DNA of 64,000 bases from Fischerella sp. PCC 9605 (lineage in GTDB: Bacteria; Cyanobacteriota; Cyanobacteriia; Cyanobacteriales; Nostocaceae): NCBI RefSeq assembly GCF_000517105.1, contig NZ_KI912151.1, forward strand, positions 62,001 to 126,000. The letters are read 5' to 3'. Positions within the stretch are counted from its first letter, which is position 1; the number at the start of each line of letters is the position of its first letter. Position numbers and translations under genes: made by a program. Of the stretch, positions 34,107-42,573 are shown piece after piece. The notes under the pieces were generated by a model. That model was not told where the DNA came from, made no database searches, and was given only the letters and a program-made list of their open reading frames with translations.

Positions 34107-34523
34107 CAGTAGATGTTGTTGCGCTCGTGCTTTTTCCAGTCTGCCAGTAAAAGCAACTTCAACACAGCCTAATAATTATTACAAATTTAGCAGTAAAAAG
34201 TCAAACGTTTGCAAAATTTGGGTGTTTGAAATTTGCCTTAGTTTAACTTAATGCTAAGTTAGCACTCATAGTTTATGTAATTGAAAAGACAATAACTAAA
34301 AAACTTAAGTTAAATCTTAAAATCACGATTTTCACTAGAAACACTGTTCTCAATTGGCGATACTTCTTTCTGTATTTGCTTCATTTTCTGCCAAGAATCT
34401 TGTTTGCAAGAAAACACGAAAACAAGCATCTTTCTTGACAATTATCAAGAATACTTTTGGTACAAAAAATACCTTATGGTGACAACTACCCATCAGATTT
34501 TACGATAATTAGGACTAGGATAT
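34107..34523. other. Divergent spacer
   Basis: 417 bp between the methyltransferase gene and the 34524 gene, which are divergent. AT-rich; nothing repeated or palindromic stands out. Both promoters must lie here. Confidence 0.4.
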
Positions 34524-35048
34524 ATGATGCTCGAACAATTAAAACTAGATCGCAAGACTCAGGAAATGGTGAAGGATGCCCTCGAATATTCCGGTATGAA
34601 TCTAGCTGATTTTATCCAGCAAGCTTGCCGCATATATGCCCGCACTTTAATAGCTAAATGCAGGAAGAGACAAGAGACTGACTTAACCACAATTCTCACA
34701 GCCACACTCCTGAATGATGCTGCCTACAGGACTCATCCAGGTAGAGCAGAGGAACTCACCCGACGCACTATTTTTGCCATGATGAAGCATAATAATGAGT
34801 TAGCACCAGACAACGATCATCGCTGGTGTATCACCCAAAGCGCGATCGTTGTCCTGACTGGTTCCCGTTCAAAATATGTAGGAAATGTCTTGCAAAAGTG
34901 CCAGCAAATGATTGATGAGCATAACCAAAAGTATGATTTGAACTGGTACAGTAACCGCAAAGGAGCTAGCAGAGATATTCGGAATGAAATTGATTTGGTG
35001 AAACTTGTGCCGGATGGATTGGGAGCATCCCAAATTTGCAAAAATTAG
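34524..35048 (+). CDS. Conserved hypothetical protein, possible DNA-binding N-terminus
   Basis: 174 residues. The N-terminal 45 residues (LKLDRKTQEMVKDALEYSGMNLADFIQQACRIYARTL) resemble a ribbon-helix-helix or similar short DNA-binding/dimerisation segment. The middle (LTTILTATLLNDAAYRTHPGRAEELTRRTIFAMMKHNNEL) is helical. The C-terminal half (HRWCITQSAIVVLTGSRSKYVGNVLQKCQQMIDEHNQKYDLNWYSNRKG) looks like another helical module. Two consecutive ATGs at 34524 and 34527 follow TAGGA. I recall similar Nostocales proteins but no function. A transcription-related role is only a guess. Confidence 0.65.
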   Translation: MMLEQLKLDRKTQEMVKDALEYSGMNLADFIQQACRIYARTLIAKCRKRQETDLTTILTATLLNDAAYRTHPGRAEELTRRTIFAMMKHNNELAPDNDHRWCITQSAIVVLTGSRSKYVGNVLQKCQQMIDEHNQKYDLNWYSNRKGASRDIRNEIDLVKLVPDGLGASQICKN

Positions 35049-35138
35049 AGAGAAGGACATGATTTAAGCACTACTTTGCATTAATTCTTCGCGAATTTCT
35101 CCATCAACTGCGCCACGGTGTATGACTACTTAAATTTA

Positions 35139-35465
35139 TCAATTAGCCAATTCTGCTGCTGCTCTTTGCATCATTTCTTCTCGCGATACCTCGCCAATTT
35201 GGCTAGCAATTGACCAGTAGTGACCACAGGGATCGACCAATCTACTGTAGCGATCGCCCCAGAACATATCATCTAGAGGCATTGTTACTGTTGCTCCTGC
35301 ACTTACGGCCCGATCAAACCAAGTGTCTGCGTCATCAACTTGCAGGTGAATTGTCACAGGAGAACCATTGAGAGTAGTGGGTGATTCTAGACCATAATCA
35401 GGAAATTCATCGTGTGAAGTACCCACGCACTTCACTTTCGCTACGTGCGAGGCTTCGCGTCTCAC
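35139..35465 (-). pseudogene. VOC (PhnB/glyoxalase-like) gene, N-terminus lost
   Basis: The recognisable part (DEFPDYGLESPTTLNGSPVTIHLQVDDADTWFDRAVSAGATVTMPLDDMFWGDRYSRLVDPCGHYWSIAS... then EEMMQRAAAELA) is the second half of a PhnB-type VOC protein. Such proteins are about 140-150 residues and begin with a beta-alpha-beta unit containing a metal ligand, and about 60 residues are missing. The frame upstream reads into a GC-rich repeat (35430-35485) that supplies the first ~16 residues (RREASHVAKVKC...). The first betaalphabeta module and its ligand are absent, so the product cannot form a normal VOC dimer. It is most likely a remnant, with the repeat insertion or an associated deletion as cause. 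Confidence 0.75.
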
Positions 35466-35715
35466 TCGCCGTCGCTCTGTTGGGTGTATCTATCACTAGA
35501 TACCCGAAACTAAATCCGGTCTGAGTCTTACACAGCGTCTCTGGTGTTGTTTACCTTTATCTAGCTATGATTTAGCAAAAAGATTCATGAATACTGAATC
35601 TATGCTCTAGTAGTAGGCAAAACATCTGGGTGATAATACTAAGGACAATTGTGCTGTCAGTGCGTATAATTTGTCATTTGAGTTCAGTTGCTAAATTATA
35701 CTCAGTAGACGGTCA

Positions 35716-37020
35716 ATGCTGGAATTATTGCAAAGCTTTTTTAATGATGGTTCGTTTATTCCCCACGGACATTGTTATCTCTGGCAGCGCGGCTTAGTTT
35801 TACTGCATCTAGTTTCCGATTCTGCGATCGCTCTTGTCTATTATTCTATTCCTGTTGCCTTAGTCTACTTTGCCAAAAATCGCAAGGATTTTCCTTTTAA
35901 ATCCTTACTCTTATTATTTGGCGCTTTCATCGTCTTATGTGGTACAACCCATTTGATGGATGTTTGGACACTTTGGCATCCAACTTATTGGTTAGCAGGT
36001 TTAATCAAAGTGATCACTGCTGTTGTTTCTTTGTACACGGCGATCGCTTTGATGCCAATAATTCCTAAAGCACTAGCTTTGCCAAGTCCAGCACAACTAG
36101 AAGCAGCGAATAACGAACTCAGACTTACACTCAAGGAACTTGCAAATACTCAATCTCAACTAATTCAGAGTGAAAAAATGTCTTCTTTAGGGCAATTAGT
36201 TGCAGGTGTTGCCCATGAAATTAACAACCCGATCAACTTCATTAACGGTAATATTAATTCTACAAAAGAATATATTCAAAACTTACTTAGCTTGCTCTCA
36301 CTTTACCATCAATACTATCCTGAGCCAGAACTAGAAATTCAAGCCTACGCTGAGGACATTGAACTTGATTTCATGCAAGAAGACTTGCCAAAAGTTTTAT
36401 CTTCCACGAAAATAGGAGCCGAACGCATTCGTCAGATCGTCTCATCCTTGCGTAACTTCTCACGTCTGGATGAAGCTGAAATGAAAGCAGTTAATATTCA
36501 TGAAGGCATTGATAGCACTTTGTTAGTTTTACAGCATCGCTTAGAAGCTAAGCTAAATCGTCCAGCGATCGAGATTATTAAAGAATATGGACTTCTTCCC
36601 AAAATTGAGTGTTATCCTAGCCAGCTTAATCAAGTATTTATAAATATTTTGACTAATGCTATTGATGCTTTGGATCAGGTACTAGGGACTAGGGAATGGG
36701 GATTAGAGAATAATTCTTCCCAATCCCCAGTAACCAATAACTATTACCCAGTCCCTACCATTCGCATTCACACAAATATTGTAGATAATTGCGTAAACAT
36801 TCAGATTGCTGATAACGGATGTGGTATGACAGAAGAGATTCAGCAAAGAATTTTTGACCCATTCTTTACAACTAAACCAGTTGGTTCGGGTACAGGTTTA
36901 GGACTTTCTGTTAGTTACCAGATTATAAAAAAGCATGGTGGAAGTTTGAAATGTATTTCTCAACTTCTTCAGGGGACAGAATTTATTATTCAGTTCCCAA
37001 TTCATATCCAATCTGCTTAA
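35716..37020 (+). CDS. Sensor histidine kinase with ethylene-receptor-like N-terminal domain
   Basis: 434 residues. Three transmembrane helices (about 28-52, 62-82, 92-113) form a domain strikingly like the ethylene-binding domain of ETR1: SDSAIALVYYSIP then FGAFIVLCGTTHLMDVWTL. Residues matching the plant copper/ethylene site are D35, Y42, I45, P46, I72, C75 and H79, each offset by 10 from ETR1 numbering. A coiled coil (about 125-152) leads to the HisKA box with H167 (GVAHEINNPINFI), then HATPase motifs NQVFINILTNAIDAL, IADNGCGM, FDPFFTTKP and GTGLGLS. The protein may sense ethylene (or another small ligand) through Cu(I) and signal by phosphotransfer. No response regulator is adjacent. An STRR-derived segment is inserted between the N and G1 boxes (see 36676-36760). 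Confidence 0.9.
   Translation: MLELLQSFFNDGSFIPHGHCYLWQRGLVLLHLVSDSAIALVYYSIPVALVYFAKNRKDFPFKSLLLLFGAFIVLCGTTHLMDVWTLWHPTYWLAGLIKVITAVVSLYTAIALMPIIPKALALPSPAQLEAANNELRLTLKELANTQSQLIQSEKMSSLGQLVAGVAHEINNPINFINGNINSTKEYIQNLLSLLSLYHQYYPEPELEIQAYAEDIELDFMQEDLPKVLSSTKIGAERIRQIVSSLRNFSRLDEAEMKAVNIHEGIDSTLLVLQHRLEAKLNRPAIEIIKEYGLLPKIECYPSQLNQVFINILTNAIDALDQVLGTREWGLENNSSQSPVTNNYYPVPTIRIHTNIVDNCVNIQIADNGCGMTEEIQQRIFDPFFTTKPVGSGTGLGLSVSYQIIKKHGGSLKCISQLLQGTEFIIQFPIHIQSA
36676..36760 (+). repeat. In-frame STRR element inside the kinase ATPase domain
   Basis: CTAGGGACTAGGGAATGGGGATTAG on the left is complementary in style to CCCAATCCCCAGT...CCCAGTCCCTACC on the right, exactly the form seen in intergenic STRR pairs (compare 4380-4490). 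It is a whole number of codons and encodes LGTREWGLENNSSQ, then SPVTNNYYPVP, which has no counterpart in usual HATPase domains. Confidence 0.75.
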
Positions 37021-37086
37021 TTATACCGTTTTGAATTTTAGAGCCAGCGCGTTGTAGCACGTGACGCGATCGTGAGAGAATGACTT

Positions 37087-37770
37087 TTAGAAAGCTCCCA
37101 CTCTACCCAAGAGGATGTAGAAAGTTTTGGCAACTAGTAAGACGTCATACATTGGATGCCATTTCTTCTGATACTGCAAATCTAAATCGACAATTTGTTC
37201 AAAATCTTTCACGTGGGAACGACCATTAACTTGCCATTCACCAGTCAAACCAGGTTTTACGTTTAAACGCAACCAGTGACGCTGGTTATAGTTAGCTACT
37301 TCATCCGCAGTGGGTGGACGTGTTCCGACTAAACTCATTTCGCCTACCAATACGTTCCAAAACTGTGGTAGTTCATCTAAACTTGTGCTTCGCAAAAACC
37401 GCCCAACCCTGGTGACTCGAAAGTCATTTTTATTCTTAAATATTAGTCCGTTAGCTTCATTTTCTACTAAGTATTTTATCTGCTCGGCATTAGATACCAT
37501 TGAACGGAATTTGCGGATATAAAACGGACGCCCTTGCAACCCATAGCGTTCTTGTTTGAAAAAAATAGGGCCTGGACTATCTATTTTGATGGCGATCGCG
37601 ATCGGTACAAACAGAATCGCCAATATCAATAGCCCAACCAAACTACCCACGATATCTAAACAACGTTTAAATTTAGATCTGACCGAAGGGTGAGAGGTAA
37701 ATTGTAATTCCCAAGTGTTAGCGTTAGAGCTTGGACTTTCAACAACGGTTATGAATGGTGTTTGGTACAT
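37087..37770 (-). CDS. Undecaprenyl-phosphate sugar phosphotransferase (bacterial sugar transferase)
   Basis: 227 residues from ATG 37770 (MYQTPFITVVESPSS...); an upstream in-frame start at 37854 is less likely. Structure: hydrophilic N-terminus, one membrane hairpin (about 45-67, CLDIVGSLVGLLILAILFVPIAIAIK), then the Bac_transf domain with DSPGPIFFKQERYGLQGRPFYIRKFRSM, RVTRVGRFLRSTSLDELPQFWNVLVGEMSLVGTRPP and KPGLTGEWQVNGRS. This monotopic phosphoglycosyl transferase moves a sugar-1-phosphate (often glucose or galactose) from UDP-sugar to undecaprenyl phosphate, the first step of exopolysaccharide or lipopolysaccharide repeat assembly at the inner membrane. It lacks the large N-terminal CoA-binding-like domain of WbaP proteins. 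No other polysaccharide genes are near. Confidence 0.9.
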   Translation of the reverse strand: MYQTPFITVVESPSSNANTWELQFTSHPSVRSKFKRCLDIVGSLVGLLILAILFVPIAIAIKIDSPGPIFFKQERYGLQGRPFYIRKFRSMVSNAEQIKYLVENEANGLIFKNKNDFRVTRVGRFLRSTSLDELPQFWNVLVGEMSLVGTRPPTADEVANYNQRHWLRLNVKPGLTGEWQVNGRSHVKDFEQIVDLDLQYQKKWHPMYDVLLVAKTFYILLGRVGAF

Positions 37771-38343
37771 TGTCAAGCCGTAATGTTGATTAAAAAATAT
37801 AATTTTACGTATCTTTACTTTGAATATAGACTTACCTCTATTAGAGAAACTCAACTACAACAGTAGATTCACCGAATCTTCATCAAGGCGACCTTGATTA
37901 TCATTTTTTATAAATTTCAGATAAAGAGTATTTAATATATCTTATGGGGGATGAAATATGATTTTAAATCTGGATTTTACAGGTAATTGTGTTAGCATTT
38001 GCTACTAACTGAGTGTTAACATCGAAACATTCAACAAATATGTGACACGTGCAAATAGTGGGCAACACTCCTCTTCCAAAAACTTTAGACTTCTTGTAGA
38101 AGTGGAGAAAAGAGGAACTTCCTATTTGAAACTCTGACAGAAGGTGATCGTGCTCAGGTCGTGAGCATTTTACTTTCTTAACTAATAGTTAGGTTTATTT
38201 TTGCTGCATCAGTGTCCGGAATAAATCACAAATTAATAAGAAAGTGGCAATAGCTACTTGTTTGGGCTGTTTGTATTTAATTATTTAAGAATAAGCAGCA
38301 AAAATTTACTGTCATGCTATCTCAAAGTTGAGGAGCTAAATCA
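37771..38343. other. Spacer upstream of sugar transferase and coiled-coil gene
   Basis: 573 bp between divergent genes. AT-rich with a few short inverted words, such as CTTCTTGTAGAAG near 38092. No gene or array. Promoters for both sides are expected. Confidence 0.4.
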
Positions 38344-38643
38344 ATGGTTGTTGCAGGGGCGGAAGTTAAAATAGGTCGCTTGGAATCAATTGTGGAACAA
38401 ATAGGGGAAGCAGTACTCGCCACCACCGAGACAATTGAGCGTTTGGCGGAAAGAGTAGATAGTCTTAGTACCCAAGTCGAACAACAGGGAAAACAGCTAC
38501 AGCAACAAGGCTATCAAATTTTGGCCTTGTGCGATGCAGTACAAACTCTTGCGGAAACCCAGGATGATTCACTGCAAAGACTATCTCAACTTACAAAAAC
38601 TCTAGATCGAATGATGAGATTAATTGAAGGGTCAGATAGCTGA
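38344..38643 (+). CDS. Small coiled-coil protein
   Basis: 99 residues, preceded by GAGGAG at about 38330. From residue 10 on the sequence is a continuous heptad pattern (IGRLESIVEQIGEAVLATTETIERLAERVDSLSTQVEQQGKQLQQQGYQILAL...), with a break at CDAVQTL and a second coil to the end (SLQRLSQLTKTLDRMMRLI). It has no membrane segment or signal. It looks like an oligomerisation or adaptor protein, of a type common in Nostocales, often found as the C-terminal part of larger proteins. No specific function. A 13-bp perfect hairpin at 38772-38807 follows. Confidence 0.65.
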   Translation: MVVAGAEVKIGRLESIVEQIGEAVLATTETIERLAERVDSLSTQVEQQGKQLQQQGYQILALCDAVQTLAETQDDSLQRLSQLTKTLDRMMRLIEGSDS

Positions 38644-38771
38644 AAGTCAATCTATCCACCACACTAATTTTGATAGGTTAGTAGTGAGGGCTTTAGCCCT
38701 CATTTAAGTACTAAAGTACTTACTACAAACTTTCTTAGCCTGTCATAATCTTTGTGACAGACTACTAATTC

Positions 38772-38807
38772 AGAATTCGGAATTCACCATTTTCAATTCC
38801 GAATTCT
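38772..38807. terminator. Hairpin between convergent coiled-coil gene and surE
   Basis: AGAATTCGGAATT (38772-38784) and AATTCCGAATTCT (38795-38807) form a perfect 13-bp stem with a 10-base loop. It is the only structure in the 173-bp spacer between two converging genes, so a bidirectional 3'-end signal is likely. Confidence 0.55.
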
Positions 38808-38816
38808 AAACTGATT

Positions 38817-39554
38817 TTAAACCCTTAACTGAGTTACTGCTATTTTCCCTGAAAAGCAAACATCAACATCACTACCAGGAGTGCGATCGCGCTGTTGATA
38901 TACGCCAGCATAATAAAATTCATCGCCCTCAACCCGGTAGTCGATGGGCAAAGGTTTAGTACAAGCTTGGCAAAACACAACTTCCGGATCGGGTTCTCCT
39001 GGTAGCAGATGAGGCAAATTCACATTCCAAAAAGTTCCCGGTTCTAGAGGACGGTTGAGTAAGTCTGCTAAAACATTAGCTGTCCAACGTGCAGCAACAT
39101 CCCAATCAACATTCAGCTTGCCTTTGCGATAATGAGAAACAGCAACTCCAGGAATACCATGCATTGCTGCTTCTCGGACAGCGGCGACAGTACCAGAAAT
39201 ATAAGCATCTACTCCCAAGTTGCCACCAGCGTTGATCCCAGACAACACAAATTGGACATTATTGCAGATATGTGTTAACGCAATTCTAACGCAGTCAGCG
39301 GGAGTACCAGCGATCGCATACTCATCATCTGAGCGACGGTGAACGTAGATCGCGCGAGTTGTGGTGACTTGATGCCCGCAGCCCGAAAGATGATCTTTGG
39401 GAGCGGCTACAATTATGGGAAGTTTGGTAGTGGATGCTGGGTACTTTCCATTTGCCACTTGCCAGTCACTGATACCAAGTTTGTTTACAGCTTTAAGTAG
39501 CGCCTTGATGCCTGGGGCGTCTATACCATCATCATTAGTGAGAATTAGGGTCAT
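38817..39554 (-). CDS. surE: 5'-nucleotidase SurE
   Basis: 245 residues from ATG 39554 (MTLILTNDDGIDAPGIKALLKAV...). The longer open frame upstream of it is not family-like. Motifs: TNDDGIDAPGI (metal-binding Asp pair at 8-9), VAAPKDHLSGCGHQVT, AIAGTPADCVRIAL and VLSGINAGGNLGVDAYISGTVAAVREA. SurE is a survival-associated nucleoside monophosphate phosphatase that also cleaves short polyphosphate. Between the first helix and the VAAP strand there is an extra segment of about 18 residues (SDWQVANGKYPASTTKLP) not present in typical SurE; its DNA (GGCAAGT, GGCAAAT) looks STRR-derived. The frame is preserved. Confidence 0.93.
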   Translation of the reverse strand: MTLILTNDDGIDAPGIKALLKAVNKLGISDWQVANGKYPASTTKLPIIVAAPKDHLSGCGHQVTTTRAIYVHRRSDDEYAIAGTPADCVRIALTHICNNVQFVLSGINAGGNLGVDAYISGTVAAVREAAMHGIPGVAVSHYRKGKLNVDWDVAARWTANVLADLLNRPLEPGTFWNVNLPHLLPGEPDPEVVFCQACTKPLPIDYRVEGDEFYYAGVYQQRDRTPGSDVDVCFSGKIAVTQLRV

Positions 39555-40554
39555 AGTATTTCGGCGATGGCTAACTTTTTGATTTTCCCTTTTTTCCCTC
39601 TTGATGTGGTTCTGGTCTAGAGAATGCAAAGCATATTATGAAGATGATCGTAACTTCATGAAAGTTTCATGAAAATTGTAAAAAAATATAACTCCATTCG
39701 GAAAAAATATTTGTAAATTTGGAGTAATGCTTAAATTCAGTAGTACCGTCAAAATACGGACGCTGTGGTGAGTACGTAAATTGTTTATAGATTCTTTTCG
39801 CGGGTCATGATTACAGCAGCATCTAAAATCTGGCTGCAAGTAAGCCGTCATATGAATCGGGGAAGCGCGTATGTTTTTTCCCTGAGATTGAATGTGATGG
39901 CCGAAGTTGGAGATACTCCACCATAAGCGAGTATTACTAATTGGGAATATTACAATCAATTCAAAATTTACATCTATGGCACATCTAAAAGGTAGTGAAC
40001 TTTTTAGTAAAAGCTGTTGTTAATACTTGGTTGTTTGTTGTGCTAAAAAAACAACAGCTAACAGAAATTCGCGACTCAAAAGCGGGATTTCAGAAAAAAG
40101 TTTAGTTGCCATAAATATAAGTCAGATAGCTTTACTGTTTCTTTTCTATCGCTTTGCTAGTGAAAACTAGCATGCTGAACTAGTCAATACATGCAAAGAA
40201 ATTATTGCTAGTTTCTAGTAATGTGATGCGAAGAAAAAGTGTTGTATTTCGGAGCAGTAAGGGCAAAGTTAATAAATTTAAATAGTTCCGATCAAATTTG
40301 CTTTCAAGCAAATTGTCAAGTTCTGTTTTTAAACAGGTTATTTGTTTTGCGTCTACATTTTGTAACTGAATAACACTTGTATTTAATAGCGTCTCCACTG
40401 AGGTCAAAAATTATGGTGACTTCCTGCTACTGACTTATTAAGCCGGCATTTTCAGCGTCATAAGAATGTTGAGCTTGATTAAAAAAGCAGGATAGCTGTG
40501 GCGCTATTCAAAACATGGCGATCGCAAAAAAATAGTAGGTAAGGTATTGAGCGA
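39555..40554. other. Kilobase spacer between surE and the acyltransferase gene
   Basis: 1000 bp, divergent promoters. Overlapping TTTCATGAAA palindromes lie at 39654-39672 just upstream of surE. Frames open on the minus strand at 39636-39959 and 40180-40407 have no family-like sequence, no good ribosome-binding site and atypical composition, so I do not call them. Otherwise AT-rich and unique. Confidence 0.45.
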
Positions 40555-41724
40555 ATGACGGAAATTATTAAAAATAAAAAACTGCATTTACATTATTTAG
40601 ATGGCTTGCGGGGACTAGCAGCTATATATATATTATTTGTCCATATTGAGCCATCAATAGGAGAGACATTACCATTCTGGTTGAAAATTTTCCAGTTAAT
40701 GATGAGATATGGTCGCATCAGTGTTGTAGTTTTTATTCTACTTTCTGGTTATGGATTAATGCTGTCGGTAATCCGCTCCCAAAACAATACTATTTCCGGA
40801 GGTTTTATAGGTTATATTAAAAGGCGAGCTTGGCGAATTTTGCCTGCTTATTATGCTACTCTTGTTCTCTGTATTCTTTTAGCTGCCGGTATAATATTAC
40901 TAGAGAAATTGACAATTTTTCAATGGGAATACATACCAGGTGCTCACCCTTTTTCTCCTTATTTTTCTTTGAGAGATTTAGTTTGCCACCTGTTATTAAT
41001 TCATAACATTAATGGTGATATCTCCGCATCTATTAACCCACCTTTATGGACTGTCGCGACTGAGTGGCAGTTATACTTTTTATTTCCACTTTTATTGCTA
41101 CCTATATGGCGGCGTTTTGGCTTATTATCAGTAGTCATTAGCGCTTCTTTAATTGGATTAGCACCTTTATATCTTTTGAATGGATTGTTAACATCAGCCA
41201 GTCCTTGGTTTCTTGGCGTATTTGCTATGGGGATGGCAGCAGCTGAGATTGGATTTTCGCAAAAACCTAAGTTAATTACCTTAAGAAATTCACTGCCTTG
41301 GGATAAATTGGCGATCGCATTTACCGTTGTTGCTTTCTTAACTGAGTGGAGACGCCTGGGGTTGCATATATGGATTAGTGAATATCTTTTTGGGATTGCA
41401 ACAGCTTGTCTATTTATTTACTGCACCAAGTTAGCGATCAATGGCAAAAAGCTACCTCGAATTCTCCAGGTGTTTGAGCATCCTTGGGCGATCGCGCTAG
41501 GGACATTTTCTTACAGCTTGTATCTTACTCACGGGCCAGTATTAGCATTGGTGAGTCGCTTTCTTTTGAGTCTACATATGTCTCCTACCAGATATGCAGT
41601 GTCATTGTACATACTGGGTGTGACAGCCTCGTTGATATTTGCTTATCTGTTTTACTTAGTATTTGAACGGCCGTTTATGTCCAGTTTCCTCAAAAAGCGT
41701 AAAGTCAAAGATGCGTTGAGTTGA
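40555..41724 (+). CDS. Acyltransferase 3 family membrane protein
   Basis: 389 residues with about ten transmembrane helices. The N-terminus has the family signature YLDGLRGLAAIYILFVHIE (His of the active site), then ISVVVFILLSGYGLML and YIKRRAWRILPAYYATLVL (R-x-x-R-I-x-P-x-Y). NPPLWTVATEWQLYFLFPLLL carries the conserved Glu-x-x-x-Tyr-x-x-x-P. These proteins transfer acyl groups (usually O-acetyl) to cell-surface sugars, lipids or peptides from the membrane. The substrate is unknown; the nearby sugar transferase at 37087 hints at polysaccharide O-acylation. ATG 40555 starts just before the first helix. A terminator follows at 41821. Confidence 0.9.
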   Translation: MTEIIKNKKLHLHYLDGLRGLAAIYILFVHIEPSIGETLPFWLKIFQLMMRYGRISVVVFILLSGYGLMLSVIRSQNNTISGGFIGYIKRRAWRILPAYYATLVLCILLAAGIILLEKLTIFQWEYIPGAHPFSPYFSLRDLVCHLLLIHNINGDISASINPPLWTVATEWQLYFLFPLLLLPIWRRFGLLSVVISASLIGLAPLYLLNGLLTSASPWFLGVFAMGMAAAEIGFSQKPKLITLRNSLPWDKLAIAFTVVAFLTEWRRLGLHIWISEYLFGIATACLFIYCTKLAINGKKLPRILQVFEHPWAIALGTFSYSLYLTHGPVLALVSRFLLSLHMSPTRYAVSLYILGVTASLIFAYLFYLVFERPFMSSFLKKRKVKDALS

Positions 41725-41820
41725 AATATATTTCAGACATAATCTGCAAGCACATGCCAATACATGGCTGAGCCTCTTTAATAAAGGGGTTAAGGAATCT
41801 AAAATTTTTTCTTTATAGAG

Positions 41821-41849
41821 AATTGGTATGACGGAATATCATACCAATT
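41821..41849. terminator. Bidirectional terminator
   Basis: AATTGGTATGA (41821-41831), 7-base loop, TCATACCAATT (41839-41849), followed by TGAAAATTTTT. It is between the convergent acyltransferase and helical carotenoid protein genes and is U-rich on both flanks (TTTTTTC...AAA on the other side). Confidence 0.8.
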
Positions 41850-41858
41850 TGAAAATTT

Positions 41859-42350
41859 TTAAACTTCAGCACCTGCTTTTGGTTCAGCACCCATAGGTGA
41901 AACGTAATCGCGGAAAAGAGTTATTTGTTGTCCAAAGTCTAATTGCTTAATCTTATTGAAGAGTTCTTCAGACTGGGAAGAAAGCTGATAGTTAGCAGGC
42001 ATAGGAACAATAGTAGCGTTTTCCATACCTTGCGCTAGGCGATACCAAAACAGCAGTTTAGTAGTGTCGCTCATTGAACCGTATTCACGAGTAAATCTGT
42101 TATCTGCTTTGTTAATTAAGTCCCGCTGTAATTGTAATTGTTCATCGTGGGATAATTCCTTAACTTGATTGAACAAACCTTCAGCAATATTTGGAGAAAC
42201 TGTACTGGCATTGGGAGCAGCAGGTGTAATTGAATCACCCATTTCTTTGTAAATGAACCAAAACAAAGCTAGTTGTTCATCTACGGGTAAATTTTGAAAA
42301 TTTTGTACGTATTCACGAATAGTTGGATCGTTAGTTTGAGTGAATGTCAT
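41859..42350 (-). CDS. Helical carotenoid protein (orange carotenoid protein N-domain homologue)
   Basis: 163 residues from ATG 42350 (MTFTQTNDPTIREYVQNFQNLPVDEQLALFWFIYKEMG...). It is a stand-alone OCP N-terminal domain: LPVDEQLALFWFIYKEMGDSITPAAPNAS, then LSHDEQLQLQRDLINKADNRFTREYGSMSDTTKLLFWYRLAQGMENATIVPMPANYQLS and FNKIKQLDFGQQITLFRDYVSPMG. No C-terminal NTF2-like domain follows. Helical carotenoid proteins bind one keto-carotenoid and quench singlet oxygen or phycobilisome energy, depending on clade; the clade cannot be assigned by eye. No C-terminal-domain homologue is adjacent. Its promoter side (42428-42438) shares GATACATCTGT with the DUF6335 gene. First gene of the stress-type island. 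Confidence 0.88.
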   Translation of the reverse strand: MTFTQTNDPTIREYVQNFQNLPVDEQLALFWFIYKEMGDSITPAAPNASTVSPNIAEGLFNQVKELSHDEQLQLQRDLINKADNRFTREYGSMSDTTKLLFWYRLAQGMENATIVPMPANYQLSSQSEELFNKIKQLDFGQQITLFRDYVSPMGAEPKAGAEV

Positions 42351-42573
42351 TCTTAACTCCGATTGCAATTATTTAACGCCACTAGCAAAGTTATCAAAGC
42401 AGTATTTGGTATTTAACCCTACTGAAGACAGATGTATCTCATCCAGAGAGAAGAACAATTAGAAAGGGGAATGGAACATCGGGAATAGGTAATGGGGAAC
42501 GGTTAATGGCAATGAATAATTAACAATTTTCTATTCCCTATTCCCAATCAAAATATCCACAAGGGTGATAAAG
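42351..42573. repeat. STRR stretch upstream of the SDR gene, with a shared promoter word
   Basis: GGGAATGGAACATCGGGAATAGGTAATGGGGAACGG (from about 42466) faces CTATTCCCTATTCCC (42530-42546). The left end holds ACAGATGTATC (42428-42438), repeated at 44114-44124 in front of DUF6335, both on the upstream side of a minus-strand gene. Confidence 0.55.

Noticed and set aside
39636-39959. 107-codon minus-strand frame before surE
   Set aside because: Low-quality composition, no motif, no ribosome-binding site; more likely promoter region.
40180-40407. 75-codon minus-strand frame
   Set aside because: Some helix-forming sequence, but no family, partner or good start; not enough to call.
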